IMG/VR virus record: IMGVR_UViG_3300018065_000058
Coordinates: 1 to 28,916 of that record
Length of the DNA stretch: 28,916 nucleotides
Strand: one strand, 5' to 3'
DNA from: a virus
Below, piece by piece: positions 16,152 to 23,329 of the stretch. The translations under genes were made by a program, and so were the position numbers. The first letter of the stretch is position 1. Each line of letters opens with the position of its first letter. Under the pieces are notes generated by a model. The model was not told the origin of the DNA. It did no database searches and worked only from the letters and a program-made list of their open reading frames with translations.

Positions 16152-17855
16152 CTATACAAACAAGAAATTTTCCTGGTGGACCTCCACCATGGATCCGGTG
16201 GGTGGAGTGTTGGCCGCCAGGTTCGCCAACATGGCGCTGTCACAGTAGTCATCCCTGGCCGTCTTTTCATCTGGACAGTGACACTTCATCAGGTCCCCTG
16301 TGTAGGACTTCTGAAGGTCCAACATCTGATGAACAAAGCGCTTCCAGCGTTTGTCCGTCTGGGCTTCCGTCCCCGCCGGATACTGGAACCGCCCGCTGAC
16401 TATGTCCGTGTGGAAGATCTTGTAGGCTTCGCTCTTCTTGGGAGCCGTCAAGACCACGCCTTCTATCTCCACGTCCGCGCCTATCTCCGTGATCAGACGG
16501 TCCAGGAGAACAGCGCCCAACCCCGTGGCGTCCACACACAGCCGCTGAAGGTTGGGGATCTTCTGAAGGTAGTCCACGATGGCCGCAAACTGGATTTCAT
16601 AGTTGTCTCCCTGGATCTCCAGCCAGTCTATGATTGACTTGGTGTAGGCTTCAAAGTAAGCACACCCGTCAGAAGAGAAGGACTCTACTTCCTGACAGAT
16701 CGTGGGGTCATCCCAGTCCACTTCCACCACAGTGACCACTGTGGAGGACTGGCCCTTCCCAAAGTCAATTCCCGCCGCCTGGTATAGGTTGGCGTCCGCC
16801 TTCCCCAGAAGGGAGTAGCGCCCGCTCTTTATACAGACGATAGGCGCGAAGATCTGATCAGGCGTGACAAACTGACCGCGTTCCAGGACCCATTCACATT
16901 CATAGGCCATCCGGACTTCATCAGAGTCCGCGCCGTAGTGTTCAATCTCCTGTTTGACGAAGTCACCATAGAGTGAATTATAGGCCGCCGCCGTCCGCCA
17001 GTTGTATTCAAAATGGTTCTGTTTTCCGCCCTGAAGGCGCTTCTCCATGTTGGACTTGATCGTGGCGTGGAACTCCCCCTTCTGGGTGGTGGCTGTTCCT
17101 ACCGCCATGGTGGTCCCCTTGGTGGCCGCTATCATGGGACGGAGGGACTTCTTGATCTTTCGGCTGGAGATGTCCTGGGCCTCTTCCAGCGCCAGGATGT
17201 CATGGGTGGAGCCTTCCACCTTGGACTGTTCACTGGCGGAACAGGCCCTGATTTCTGACCCGTTGGTCAGCCTGATGGTGTCCCTGTTCCAGGTGTCCAC
17301 TTCAATTCCCAGTTCATCCAGGACTTCCATGGCCGTGTTCGTCTTCAGGTCCTTCATCAGCCGTCTGAACTGGATCTGGGCCTGTTCCAGCTTGGGAGCA
17401 TAGATCCCGATGGAAACGCCCTTCTTGAAGCCCCTGTAGCGTCCCTGTTCATCCGTAAGGTTGAACCGCCAGTCCCGTTCAAACTCCTGGTCATTGGCGA
17501 AGGTTGGAAGAAGGATGGCCAAGGCCGCCAGGATAGCCGCCGTCAGCTCCGTCTTTCCGGACTGACGGGAGAACAGGGCCGTGACTGTAGCGCCTTCATG
17601 AAGAAGGACGGACTCCACCAGCCTGGCCGCTGGGGTGATCTGGTAGGGGTAGAACTGAACTTCACTGATCAGTTGGGCCGTCTGAACGATGACCTGGACC
17701 AAGTATTTGGTCTCCACCTTGGCGTCCGCCTGGGACGTGAGGGGAGTACAAACAGGACACAGGCCGTCAGCCGTCTGACCGCCTGTAGCCCGTTTCCGCC
17801 TGGCCCTTCGCTTCTTGGCCGGTTTAACCTGTTCTTCTACTTGGATCTGGGACAT
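16152..17855 (-). CDS. terL: Large terminase subunit, 567 aa
   Basis: This is the DNA-packaging motor. Visible ATPase motifs are Walker A SRQSGKT at 96-102, Walker B ILALEEAQD at 220-228 and the coupling motif VGTATT at 252-257. The RNase-H-like nuclease follows, with Asp364 (AGIDFGKG), Asp442 (VDATGLG) and an Asp cluster 535-539 (ARDDYCDSAM). The first 30 residues are an unusual polybasic extension (KPAKKRRARRKRATGG), followed by a CPVC pair at 33-36. The start has AGGCGGAA before it and overlaps the 61-aa gene by 32 bases. No small terminase gene is obvious beside it. Confidence 0.95.
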   Translation of the reverse strand: MSQIQVEEQVKPAKKRRARRKRATGGQTADGLCPVCTPLTSQADAKVETKYLVQVIVQTAQLISEVQFYPYQITPAARLVESVLLHEGATVTALFSRQSGKTELTAAILAALAILLPTFANDQEFERDWRFNLTDEQGRYRGFKKGVSIGIYAPKLEQAQIQFRRLMKDLKTNTAMEVLDELGIEVDTWNRDTIRLTNGSEIRACSASEQSKVEGSTHDILALEEAQDISSRKIKKSLRPMIAATKGTTMAVGTATTQKGEFHATIKSNMEKRLQGGKQNHFEYNWRTAAAYNSLYGDFVKQEIEHYGADSDEVRMAYECEWVLERGQFVTPDQIFAPIVCIKSGRYSLLGKADANLYQAAGIDFGKGQSSTVVTVVEVDWDDPTICQEVESFSSDGCAYFEAYTKSIIDWLEIQGDNYEIQFAAIVDYLQKIPNLQRLCVDATGLGAVLLDRLITEIGADVEIEGVVLTAPKKSEAYKIFHTDIVSGRFQYPAGTEAQTDKRWKRFVHQMLDLQKSYTGDLMKCHCPDEKTARDDYCDSAMLANLAANTPPTGSMVEVHQENFLFV

Positions 17856-18009
17856 TTCCGCCTGGTGTCTTTCTGTACCTGTCCTGGATGGACATAGCTT
17901 CAGAAGAACTTAGGCGTGTGGGGGGTGTGTCTGTGGGTGGTGTTTTCGTGATGTTCTTCTTGATCGTGGCCCGCGTTGGGACACTGTATCCTGGCTTGAA
18001 TTTAGCCAT
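17824..18009 (-). CDS. Small basic protein, 61 aa, overlaps the terminase start
   Basis: It starts MAKFKPGYSVPTRATIKK. Its ATG shares one base with the stop of the polylysine peptide gene (TGATG), and AGGAAGAG lies about eight bases upstream. The last 32 bases overlap the terminase in another frame. The product is Lys/Arg/Pro/Thr-rich and probably disordered (TKTPPTDTPPTRL). Unknown function. It is too short for a typical small terminase, although the position would suit one. Confidence 0.55.
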   Translation of the reverse strand: MAKFKPGYSVPTRATIKKNITKTPPTDTPPTRLSSSEAMSIQDRYRKTPGGNVPDPSRRTG

Positions 18010-18077
18010 CAGCGTCTCTTCCTGGACTTCTTCTTCTTTTTCTTCTTCTTCTTCTTCTTCTTCTTGGAACAGGCCAT
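18009..18077 (-). CDS. Micro-ORF for a 22-aa polylysine peptide
   Basis: GGAGG lies eight bases before an ATG at 18077. The frame reads M-A-C-S, then 13 consecutive lysines (twelve AAG and one AAA), then S-R-K-R-R and TGA. It begins one base after the holin-like gene's stop and its TGA overlaps the ATG of the next gene, so it fits perfectly into the coupled operon. A strongly cationic peptide could bind DNA, nucleotides or membranes. It may instead be a microsatellite-driven spacer or a translational slow point. An alternative ATG at 18082 in another frame would give polyarginine, but it is only three bases from the ribosome site. Confidence 0.5.
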   Translation of the reverse strand: MACSKKKKKKKKKKKKKSRKRR

Positions 18078-18078
18078 G

Positions 18079-18387
18079 TCATGATCCTCCGTTTCCTTGG
18101 CTTCTTATGGCCCTCTGGGCCTCTTCAAGCTGTTGGATCAGTTCCGTGACTTTGGTCTGGAGATCTGGGACAAGACACTGTCTCTGACTTAGGGCCGTGA
18201 CTAGACTGACCACAGCCTGTCCCAATGTAACCACGGAAACACTGTTCTTGTCCACAGCCCTGGCCATGGTCTTCAGCGCTTCGTTCTGGTCCTCCTGTTG
18301 GGACCTAGTCCACTTCAGGATCAGAAAGACCGCTATCAGGACTATTCCCGCCGTTCCAAAGTCAGCCAGCCAAGTCAGTTCATTCAA
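18079..18387 (-). CDS. Holin-like small membrane protein with coiled coil, about 102 aa
   Basis: The longer frame begins at 18420 inside the upstream gene. A perfect AGGAGG sits five bases before a TTG at 18387, so I place the start there (M-NELTWLADFGTAG). One transmembrane helix covers about residues 11-24 (TAGIVLIAVFLIL), followed by KWTRSQQ and a long amphipathic coiled coil to the end (TKVTELIQQLEEAQR). One membrane span plus a cytoplasmic coiled coil resembles XhlA-type or other small phage holins. Lysis role is inferred only; no endolysin gene is adjacent. Confidence 0.6.
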   Translation of the reverse strand: MNELTWLADFGTAGIVLIAVFLILKWTRSQQEDQNEALKTMARAVDKNSVSVVTLGQAVVSLVTALSQRQCLVPDLQTKVTELIQQLEEAQRAIRSQGNGGS

Positions 18388-19609
18388 TGTAGCCTCCTGA
18401 TCCGGTCCCTTCTGGACCATTCGCGCCCGTCAGACCGTGACCGCTGGCCGTAGAAGCCGAAGACGCCCGGCTGGCGTAAACGCCCCACTTTTCGTTGGTC
18501 AGTTTCACGGTTCCATCCGCTGTTCCTGACGTGACCTGGCCCGCGCCATTGATGTCAAAGTAGTCCACGCCTGTGGCCACCACTTCATAGGTCCCGTCCG
18601 TGATCCCAGTGTTCCCAAGGATTTCCACCCATAGGGTATGATCCAGTTCATTCTGGGTCAGGGCCGCCCTGGACACCCGCCAGACATCCCCGCCCTGGTC
18701 TACCACGCCGGTGATGTTCTCCGCCGCTCCGCTGGTCACGTTGGCTTCCACAGCCACGTAGCTGGAATGACGGGTCTGGACGCCGCGTTTGTTGGAATGG
18801 ACCACACAGTTCTCCACGGAACCCTTGGAATTCCCCACCAGATAGATCCCAGCTTCACATCTGGTGAAATGGCCTCCTGTGATGACCACGTTCCCCGCTT
18901 CCATGACGTAGATGGCGGACGTGTTGTTGTTGTAGTTGTTGTCCGTGATGTCACAGTTCAGGACCTTCACGTCATTACACTGGAGGATGGCCAGACCCGC
19001 GCCCGTGGCGGACACCTTGTCAATCAGAAGACCGTCCAAGATGACACCGTTGGACCGCGCCACAGCTATCCCACAGGTTCCTGGAACGGAGATCTTTTCA
19101 ATCTCCGCCCCGTGTAGGTTCTCTGACTTGACCCGAAGCTTCCCCGTCCCAAGACAGGTCACGCCGTCAATGGCCAGGTAGGCCGGGGTCTGGACGGTTC
19201 CGAAACCTGGCGCTGTCATCTCCAAGGTGACAGCGTTCTGGTCATAGATCCCGTCAGCCAGTTGGACCGTGACTTCACAGTCCGCTATGGCCTTCCCTTC
19301 AATCAGAGTCAAGGCCGCGTTGGGGGACAGGAAGGGGTTGGCCGCCGTCCCGTCCCCGGTTTCGTCGCTTCCCGTGGTGGCCACGTGGATGGTCAGGGGC
19401 CAGGTGATGACCTCTGGTTCCAGCCTCATTTCCAGCCACTTGGCGTCAGACACGTAGGACAGGCCGCCGCCAGACGTGGTCAGCTTCCAGTCCCCCGTGG
19501 TCCCGATCTTGGTAGCGCCGTCTCCTGGAGCCTGGAGCGGATGGCGGAGAACTTCCGTCTCTTCATCCGCTACCAGTTGGACCGCGCTGATGACATCCTT
19601 TATATTCAT
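18380..19609 (-). CDS. Beta-helix appendage/tail fibre protein, 409 aa
   Basis: The gene starts MNIKDVISAVQLVADEE after AAGGAG. The N-terminal about 70 residues are probably a virion-attachment or linker part. TGSDETGDGT at 79-88 begins a right-handed parallel beta-helix of the pectate-lyase type, with repeated turns such as NGVILDGLLIDKVSATG, NDVKVLNCDITDNNYN, GNVVITGGHFTRCEAGI and GSVENCVVHSNKRGVQ. A small inserted domain (about 305-375) precedes the final coil and a Gly/Ser-rich tail. The build matches the neighbouring 476-aa protein. Such proteins usually bind or cut host surface glycans; no catalytic residues can be assigned. Confidence 0.8.
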   Translation of the reverse strand: MNIKDVISAVQLVADEETEVLRHPLQAPGDGATKIGTTGDWKLTTSGGGLSYVSDAKWLEMRLEPEVITWPLTIHVATTGSDETGDGTAANPFLSPNAALTLIEGKAIADCEVTVQLADGIYDQNAVTLEMTAPGFGTVQTPAYLAIDGVTCLGTGKLRVKSENLHGAEIEKISVPGTCGIAVARSNGVILDGLLIDKVSATGAGLAILQCNDVKVLNCDITDNNYNNNTSAIYVMEAGNVVITGGHFTRCEAGIYLVGNSKGSVENCVVHSNKRGVQTRHSSYVAVEANVTSGAAENITGVVDQGGDVWRVSRAALTQNELDHTLWVEILGNTGITDGTYEVVATGVDYFDINGAGQVTSGTADGTVKLTNEKWGVYASRASSASTASGHGLTGANGPEGTGSGGYIE

Positions 19610-19622
19610 GTCCGTCTCCTTT

Positions 19623-21053
19623 TTAGGTCTCTATCTGGCCGCCCGCATTGGTTCCAGTTTCGCCCAGCTCACATCTGACCAGACTATTTTCAGGGAAGTA
19701 GTAGGCTGTAGCGTTGTAGTCCGCCAGGACCCCGTATTCCAGGTTCCCCACTGAAATGTTTCCGCCTCCGGCTGGTCTAGTGGTGAAGGACCCGCTGGAT
19801 CTTTCAATGTCCACGTAGTATCTACCGCTTCCGCCGTCATAGCCGTAGGCCGTAGCTACCCATGACCCGTTATTACTGGACGCGGAAGATCCGGTCAGCC
19901 TGATGATCAGACCATAAGCCTTCTCCAGATCCGTGAACTGGGTTCCAGCCGGGTCCAAGTGAACCCTGGCCGTCCCTCCACCTGTATCTGTGATTTCGGC
20001 AATGTCAGGAAGAGGGTTGACAGGGTCAGCGTCATAGACCCACCTGGCGGACGCGCCACTACAGTGTGTTGACCTCATGGCCGTTCGACACCCGAAGATC
20101 CGCGAATTGGACACCGTCACCACAGAACAGGCGAACGCCAGAACCCCGAAGGGAGACCCCGAAATCAGACAGGTGTCTATCCCAACCATTTCAGAAGACT
20201 GAATGTAGATGGACGGAACAATCCAGAACCCTGAAATCCCTTCTCCTGGGACTCTGGTGTTGAATATACAGTTGGTCAGGGACACCTTGGAACTGGTGGA
20301 GACAGCTATTCCGCCGCCTACCACGCCGTCTATTTCCACGTTTTCGCTGTTGTCCACAGCCGTGGGTCCTAGCGTGACCTGGCCTGGGTTCTCCGCCTGT
20401 ATCCGGAACTTCCCGCCGCTGTAGGCCCTGACTGTGTTGACCCAGACAGGACCGCCGAAAGGCCCAGTATACCCAAAGGGGAACAGGTAGCTGTAGATGT
20501 CCGTGAACGGGTTGAAAGCGGAGTAGTCACCATCCGCAAACTGGAAGATGATGTCCGCTCCTAAGATCACCCGACCTTCCAAGACCTGTTCATAGCCGTG
20601 TCTGTAGCTTTGCCAAGGTAGTCCCACGGTTCCGTCACCTGTCACGTCACTTCCCGTTGGGGAGAAGTAGTAGGTGGCGCTTTCCGTGATCAGCTCTTCC
20701 GCGCCTGGGCCTGGGGGACCAGCGGGACCTGTGGTCCCTCCGGGTTTGCTGATCCCCCTAGACGCGAAAGGGCCAGACATCACCCGAACTTCCACCAGTC
20801 CGGTGACCGCTCTGACACCTATGACGCCAGGGGTGGAGAAGGTTTCCCCGCCGTAAGGTACAGACTCCTCTTGTTTCAGGATAGGTGTGACCGCTGGGTC
20901 CGCTACAGGGATCTTCCCGGGTTCAATGTAGACATCCCCATCCAAGGGAGTGATGATGATGGGTTCCCTGGTGTTTTCCGTCTTGATCAGGGTCCCCAGC
21001 GTGTCTACTGTGAACTGGCCGCCCCGCTTGTTTTGTAGAAGGAAATCAGCCAT
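19623..21053 (-). CDS. Beta-helix tail fibre/appendage protein with collagen-like segment, 476 aa
   Basis: The gene starts MADFLLQNKRGGQFTVD. Residues about 105-117 form a short collagen-like GxY stretch (GGTTGPAGPPGPG) that often trimerises phage fibres. TGSDVTGDGT at 133-142 opens a right-handed beta-helix (NVEIDGVVGGGIAVST; SKVSLTNCIFNTRV; VVTVSNSRIFGCRTAM). A beta domain is inserted at about 345-440 and the last coil returns with LEYGVLADYNATAYY. The equivalent motif order in the next gene shows they are diverged paralogues. Likely role: host-surface binding or depolymerase fibre. Confidence 0.8.
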   Translation of the reverse strand: MADFLLQNKRGGQFTVDTLGTLIKTENTREPIIITPLDGDVYIEPGKIPVADPAVTPILKQEESVPYGGETFSTPGVIGVRAVTGLVEVRVMSGPFASRGISKPGGTTGPAGPPGPGAEELITESATYYFSPTGSDVTGDGTVGLPWQSYRHGYEQVLEGRVILGADIIFQFADGDYSAFNPFTDIYSYLFPFGYTGPFGGPVWVNTVRAYSGGKFRIQAENPGQVTLGPTAVDNSENVEIDGVVGGGIAVSTSSKVSLTNCIFNTRVPGEGISGFWIVPSIYIQSSEMVGIDTCLISGSPFGVLAFACSVVTVSNSRIFGCRTAMRSTHCSGASARWVYDADPVNPLPDIAEITDTGGGTARVHLDPAGTQFTDLEKAYGLIIRLTGSSASSNNGSWVATAYGYDGGSGRYYVDIERSSGSFTTRPAGGGNISVGNLEYGVLADYNATAYYFPENSLVRCELGETGTNAGGQIET

Positions 21054-21055
21054 TG

Positions 21056-21322
21056 TTACATCCTCCCTTCCTTCTGAAGGTCACTGACGTTCATCCGCCT
21101 GGGGGACTTTGGGGTCCCGTCTGTGACATCCTTCACCACGGACTTCATGGTGGCGTCCAGGGGAGCCAGGGGCTTCATGAACTTGTCATTATCCCCAGGC
21201 CGACCCTTCCCAGCCCTTAGTCCGGTGTTTGTGGCCAGAGAAGACGTGGGCCTGTCAGGCTGACGCCTGGCCCGTTCCTTCCTGGACAGGAACTTGGTGT
21301 TCATTCCCTTTTGGTTCGCCAT
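21056..21322 (-). CDS. Small basic protein, 88 aa, unknown
   Basis: The gene starts MANQKGMNTKFLSRKERA. GGAGGAA lies just upstream, within the end of the previous gene, giving a 68-base out-of-frame overlap. Lys/Arg-rich and probably disordered first half (RARRQPDRPTSSLATNTG), no membrane segment. It resembles the 78-aa basic protein near the portal in composition only. Function unknown. Confidence 0.6.
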   Translation of the reverse strand: MANQKGMNTKFLSRKERARRQPDRPTSSLATNTGLRAGKGRPGDNDKFMKPLAPLDATMKSVVKDVTDGTPKSPRRMNVSDLQKEGRM

Positions 21323-21611
21323 TTTCTTCCTCCATCATTTGGTTGAAGAACCAGATCACGTCAGACACTGACATGTCCGCCAGGTCCTCCGTCTTGATCC
21401 CCATGGTTTCTCCGTTCAGTGTCACCTTGGACACAGGTTGACCAAAGGACACTTCCATCACCGCGCCGTAGGGAACATTGATCAGCTCCGGCTGATAGCG
21501 CCTGACCTCCCCGCCACAGCCTGGCCGTGGACACAGGGTCAGCTTCCCCATCAGGGCCTGGTCTTCCTCTTCCGTGAAGACCTCCATGGCGAACTCACAC
21601 GATGAATTCAC
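21255..21611 (-). CDS. Zinc-ribbon protein; annotated start probably too short
   Basis: From the only canonical start (GTG at 21611) the product is 118 aa. Just upstream in the same frame lie Tyr-Gln-Cys, so the full sequence reads YQCVNSSCEFAMEVF, then CPRPGCGGEVRRYQP about 30 residues later. Together these give a four-cysteine zinc ribbon (two pairs). Starting at the GTG would delete one ligand. The frame is open for 51 codons above the GTG with no ATG, GTG or TTG, overlapping the 97-aa gene. The C-terminal part is acidic (SDVIWFFNQMMEEENGEP). Role unknown; a regulatory or assembly protein is possible. Confidence 0.6.
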   Translation of the reverse strand: MNSSCEFAMEVFTEEEDQALMGKLTLCPRPGCGGEVRRYQPELINVPYGAVMEVSFGQPVSKVTLNGETMGIKTEDLADMSVSDVIWFFNQMMEEENGEPKGNEHQVPVQEGTGQASA

Positions 21612-21625
21612 ACACTGATAGGCCG

Positions 21626-21919
21626 CTACTGGTTCCCGCTCTTCCGCCTGGTTTCCTTCGTTGATCTCTTTTCCCTTCCGCTTCCGTATTTCAGAGTCCT
21701 GGACGCTACCGCCTTCACGGAAGACGCCCCGCCTTTCCGCCCTTCGCCGCGCCTGGGGGATGGGTCAATCTTCTCCCCCTTGGACGCCTGTTGAAGGGCT
21801 TCCCTATCCTGGATTGACTTTTCCGCCGTCTCCATGGTCCGCTCCAGGTCCCATTCAGAATAGAACCTGAACCCTTCCATGAACGTCTTCTTGGCTTCTT
21901 TCATTTTCAACATAGTCAC
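21626..21919 (-). CDS. Small protein, 97 aa, unknown
   Basis: The start is either a GTG at 21919 that overlaps the upstream stop (GTGA) or the ATG at 21913. Residues 1-45 are amphipathic helix (KEAKKTFMEGFRFYSEWD). Residues 46-97 are very basic and Ser/Gly-rich (SRTLKYGSGREKRSTKE), and this part overlaps the out-of-frame upstream extension of the zinc-ribbon gene. The basic tail may therefore be shaped partly by that overlap. Function unknown. Confidence 0.55.
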   Translation of the reverse strand: MTMLKMKEAKKTFMEGFRFYSEWDLERTMETAEKSIQDREALQQASKGEKIDPSPRRGEGRKGGASSVKAVASRTLKYGSGREKRSTKETRRKSGNQ

Positions 21920-22350
21920 GCCAGAACGATAGTCAGAACTTGGATCAGAGCGTAGAGCGTGGTCTTCCCAAGGGCCTTCACAAACTTCTTCCGCCGCTTG
22001 GCTTCCTTGATCAGCTCCACCATCTCTTCCGCGTTCCGGGTTAGGGACAGGATCACCAGATCCGCGTCCATGTGGTCAGCCGCCAGTTCCAGCGCTTCTT
22101 CCATCTTCCCCTGACGAAGCTTGAAGTATATGACTTCCAACAGCTCCCGCCCGAAGGCCAGGAAGAGATCCGCGTTCTGGACTAGGACTTGTAGGTCTGT
22201 GGCCGTGAAGAGATCCCCCACAGGAAGGTCATCTAGCGTGATGTCTCCCACAGGGGTAGTGATGGTAGGACCCGTATCAGCGTGACTGTCAAGAAGGTCT
22301 TTGATAGTGTCTACCGCGTTTTCCCAATCTTCTGTCTTTAGTTTACTCAT
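21916..22350 (-). CDS. Helical protein with C-terminal hydrophobic segment, 144 aa
   Basis: The gene starts MSKLKTEDWENAVDTIKD, 30 bases after the phosphohydrolase stop, with a weak ribosome site. It is predominantly helical and acidic in the first 110 residues (VQNADLFLAFGRELLEVI; MEEALELAADHMDAD), then a basic patch (IKEAKRRKKFVKALG) and a hydrophobic C-terminus (TTLYALIQVLTIVLA) that could be a tail anchor. Placement near holin-like and appendage genes allows a lysis or membrane role, but nothing proves it. Confidence 0.6.
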   Translation of the reverse strand: MSKLKTEDWENAVDTIKDLLDSHADTGPTITTPVGDITLDDLPVGDLFTATDLQVLVQNADLFLAFGRELLEVIYFKLRQGKMEEALELAADHMDADLVILSLTRNAEEMVELIKEAKRRKKFVKALGKTTLYALIQVLTIVLA

Positions 22351-22380
22351 TTCGTGAACCCATTTCCAGTCCCCGGGATG

Positions 22381-23316
22381 TCAAGCCCCGGTTCCTGTAG
22401 CGCCAGCGCCCAACAGTTGGGTCCGCCTGTATCCTTTCATGGTATCAAAGTCTAGCCTGTGACACGAAGACACAGACTCCCCAAGGGAAACTCCAGCTTC
22501 CTCCCCTATCATCTGGCCAACTTCCCAGACAGGTCTGGCTTCTTCTTCCACGCCAGGGGACCCGGAGTAGACACAGATCCCTTCCGTGTCATGTTTCCCG
22601 CCTTCGTCCTGAAAGCCGTGATCTGAACAGACCACCCAGTAGTCTGGCTGGTACATCCAGACCAACATCTTGAAGATCTGTTCCACCCAACAGTGAATTC
22701 CGTAGACCCCATGATCTCCCAGGCCGCCGTAGGCGTGACAGACCCTGTCCACAGCTTTGGTCCCGACAGCCACCACGTCCTTGGACCTCAGATCATTTGA
22801 ATGGCGAAATAGGAACCCGCTGTGGTAGCCAAGGATCAGGACCAGCGTGTCCAGAACTTCAGGCGGGAATGTGGCGTTGACCATCTGACCCCACACCGTT
22901 CCCAGCCTTTCGTCCATCACGTCAAACAGGAATTCCTCTGGAAGGTCAATTCCCTGGGCTATGTCCAAGTCCGTAGGACTAGGCCATCCAGGAACGGTCC
23001 AGCTTTTCCCTACCACTTCCAGACCCCAGGTGAAGGGCATGAGGAAGGAAGCCGTGTTCTCCCCATCCAGCCAAGTAGAAGACCTGACATCCGCGAAGGT
23101 AGGACCAGACATGGTCCGCCCGTTCATGATGACCCCGTGATCCACTGGCTGGAGTCCAGTGTAGATACTGGTCCAGTTTGGCCCAGAAAAAGGTTCCCGC
23201 GCCATGAAGTCCGTGATCATGGCGTCCGACCTGAAGAAGGAGCCCTGGTCTATGAATAGCCCCTTCTCTACACAGTAGCGAAATGAAAGCCCGTCAACTC
23301 CAAAGATCAATATCAT
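22381..23316 (-). CDS. Alkaline-phosphatase-superfamily phosphohydrolase/phosphodiesterase, 311 aa
   Basis: AAGGAG sits six bases before the ATG at 23316, so I prefer it to the ATG at 23340 that overlaps the upstream gene. The N-terminal strand ILIFGVDGLS carries metal ligand Asp8. PNWTSIYTGLQPVDHGV supplies the likely nucleophile Thr49 and His60. Asp190 (AVDRVCH), Ser-Asp-His-Gly at 231-234 (VVCSDHGF) and His242 complete the two-metal site. This is the pattern of the predicted AP-superfamily phosphohydrolases and type I phosphodiesterases. No signal peptide is seen, so it acts in the cytoplasm or in the virion. The substrate is unknown; a host surface phosphopolymer or nucleotide is possible. 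Confidence 0.8.
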   Translation of the reverse strand: MILIFGVDGLSFRYCVEKGLFIDQGSFFRSDAMITDFMAREPFSGPNWTSIYTGLQPVDHGVIMNGRTMSGPTFADVRSSTWLDGENTASFLMPFTWGLEVVGKSWTVPGWPSPTDLDIAQGIDLPEEFLFDVMDERLGTVWGQMVNATFPPEVLDTLVLILGYHSGFLFRHSNDLRSKDVVAVGTKAVDRVCHAYGGLGDHGVYGIHCWVEQIFKMLVWMYQPDYWVVCSDHGFQDEGGKHDTEGICVYSGSPGVEEEARPVWEVGQMIGEEAGVSLGESVSSCHRLDFDTMKGYRRTQLLGAGATGTGA

Positions 23317-23329
23317 GATCTTCTCCTTA

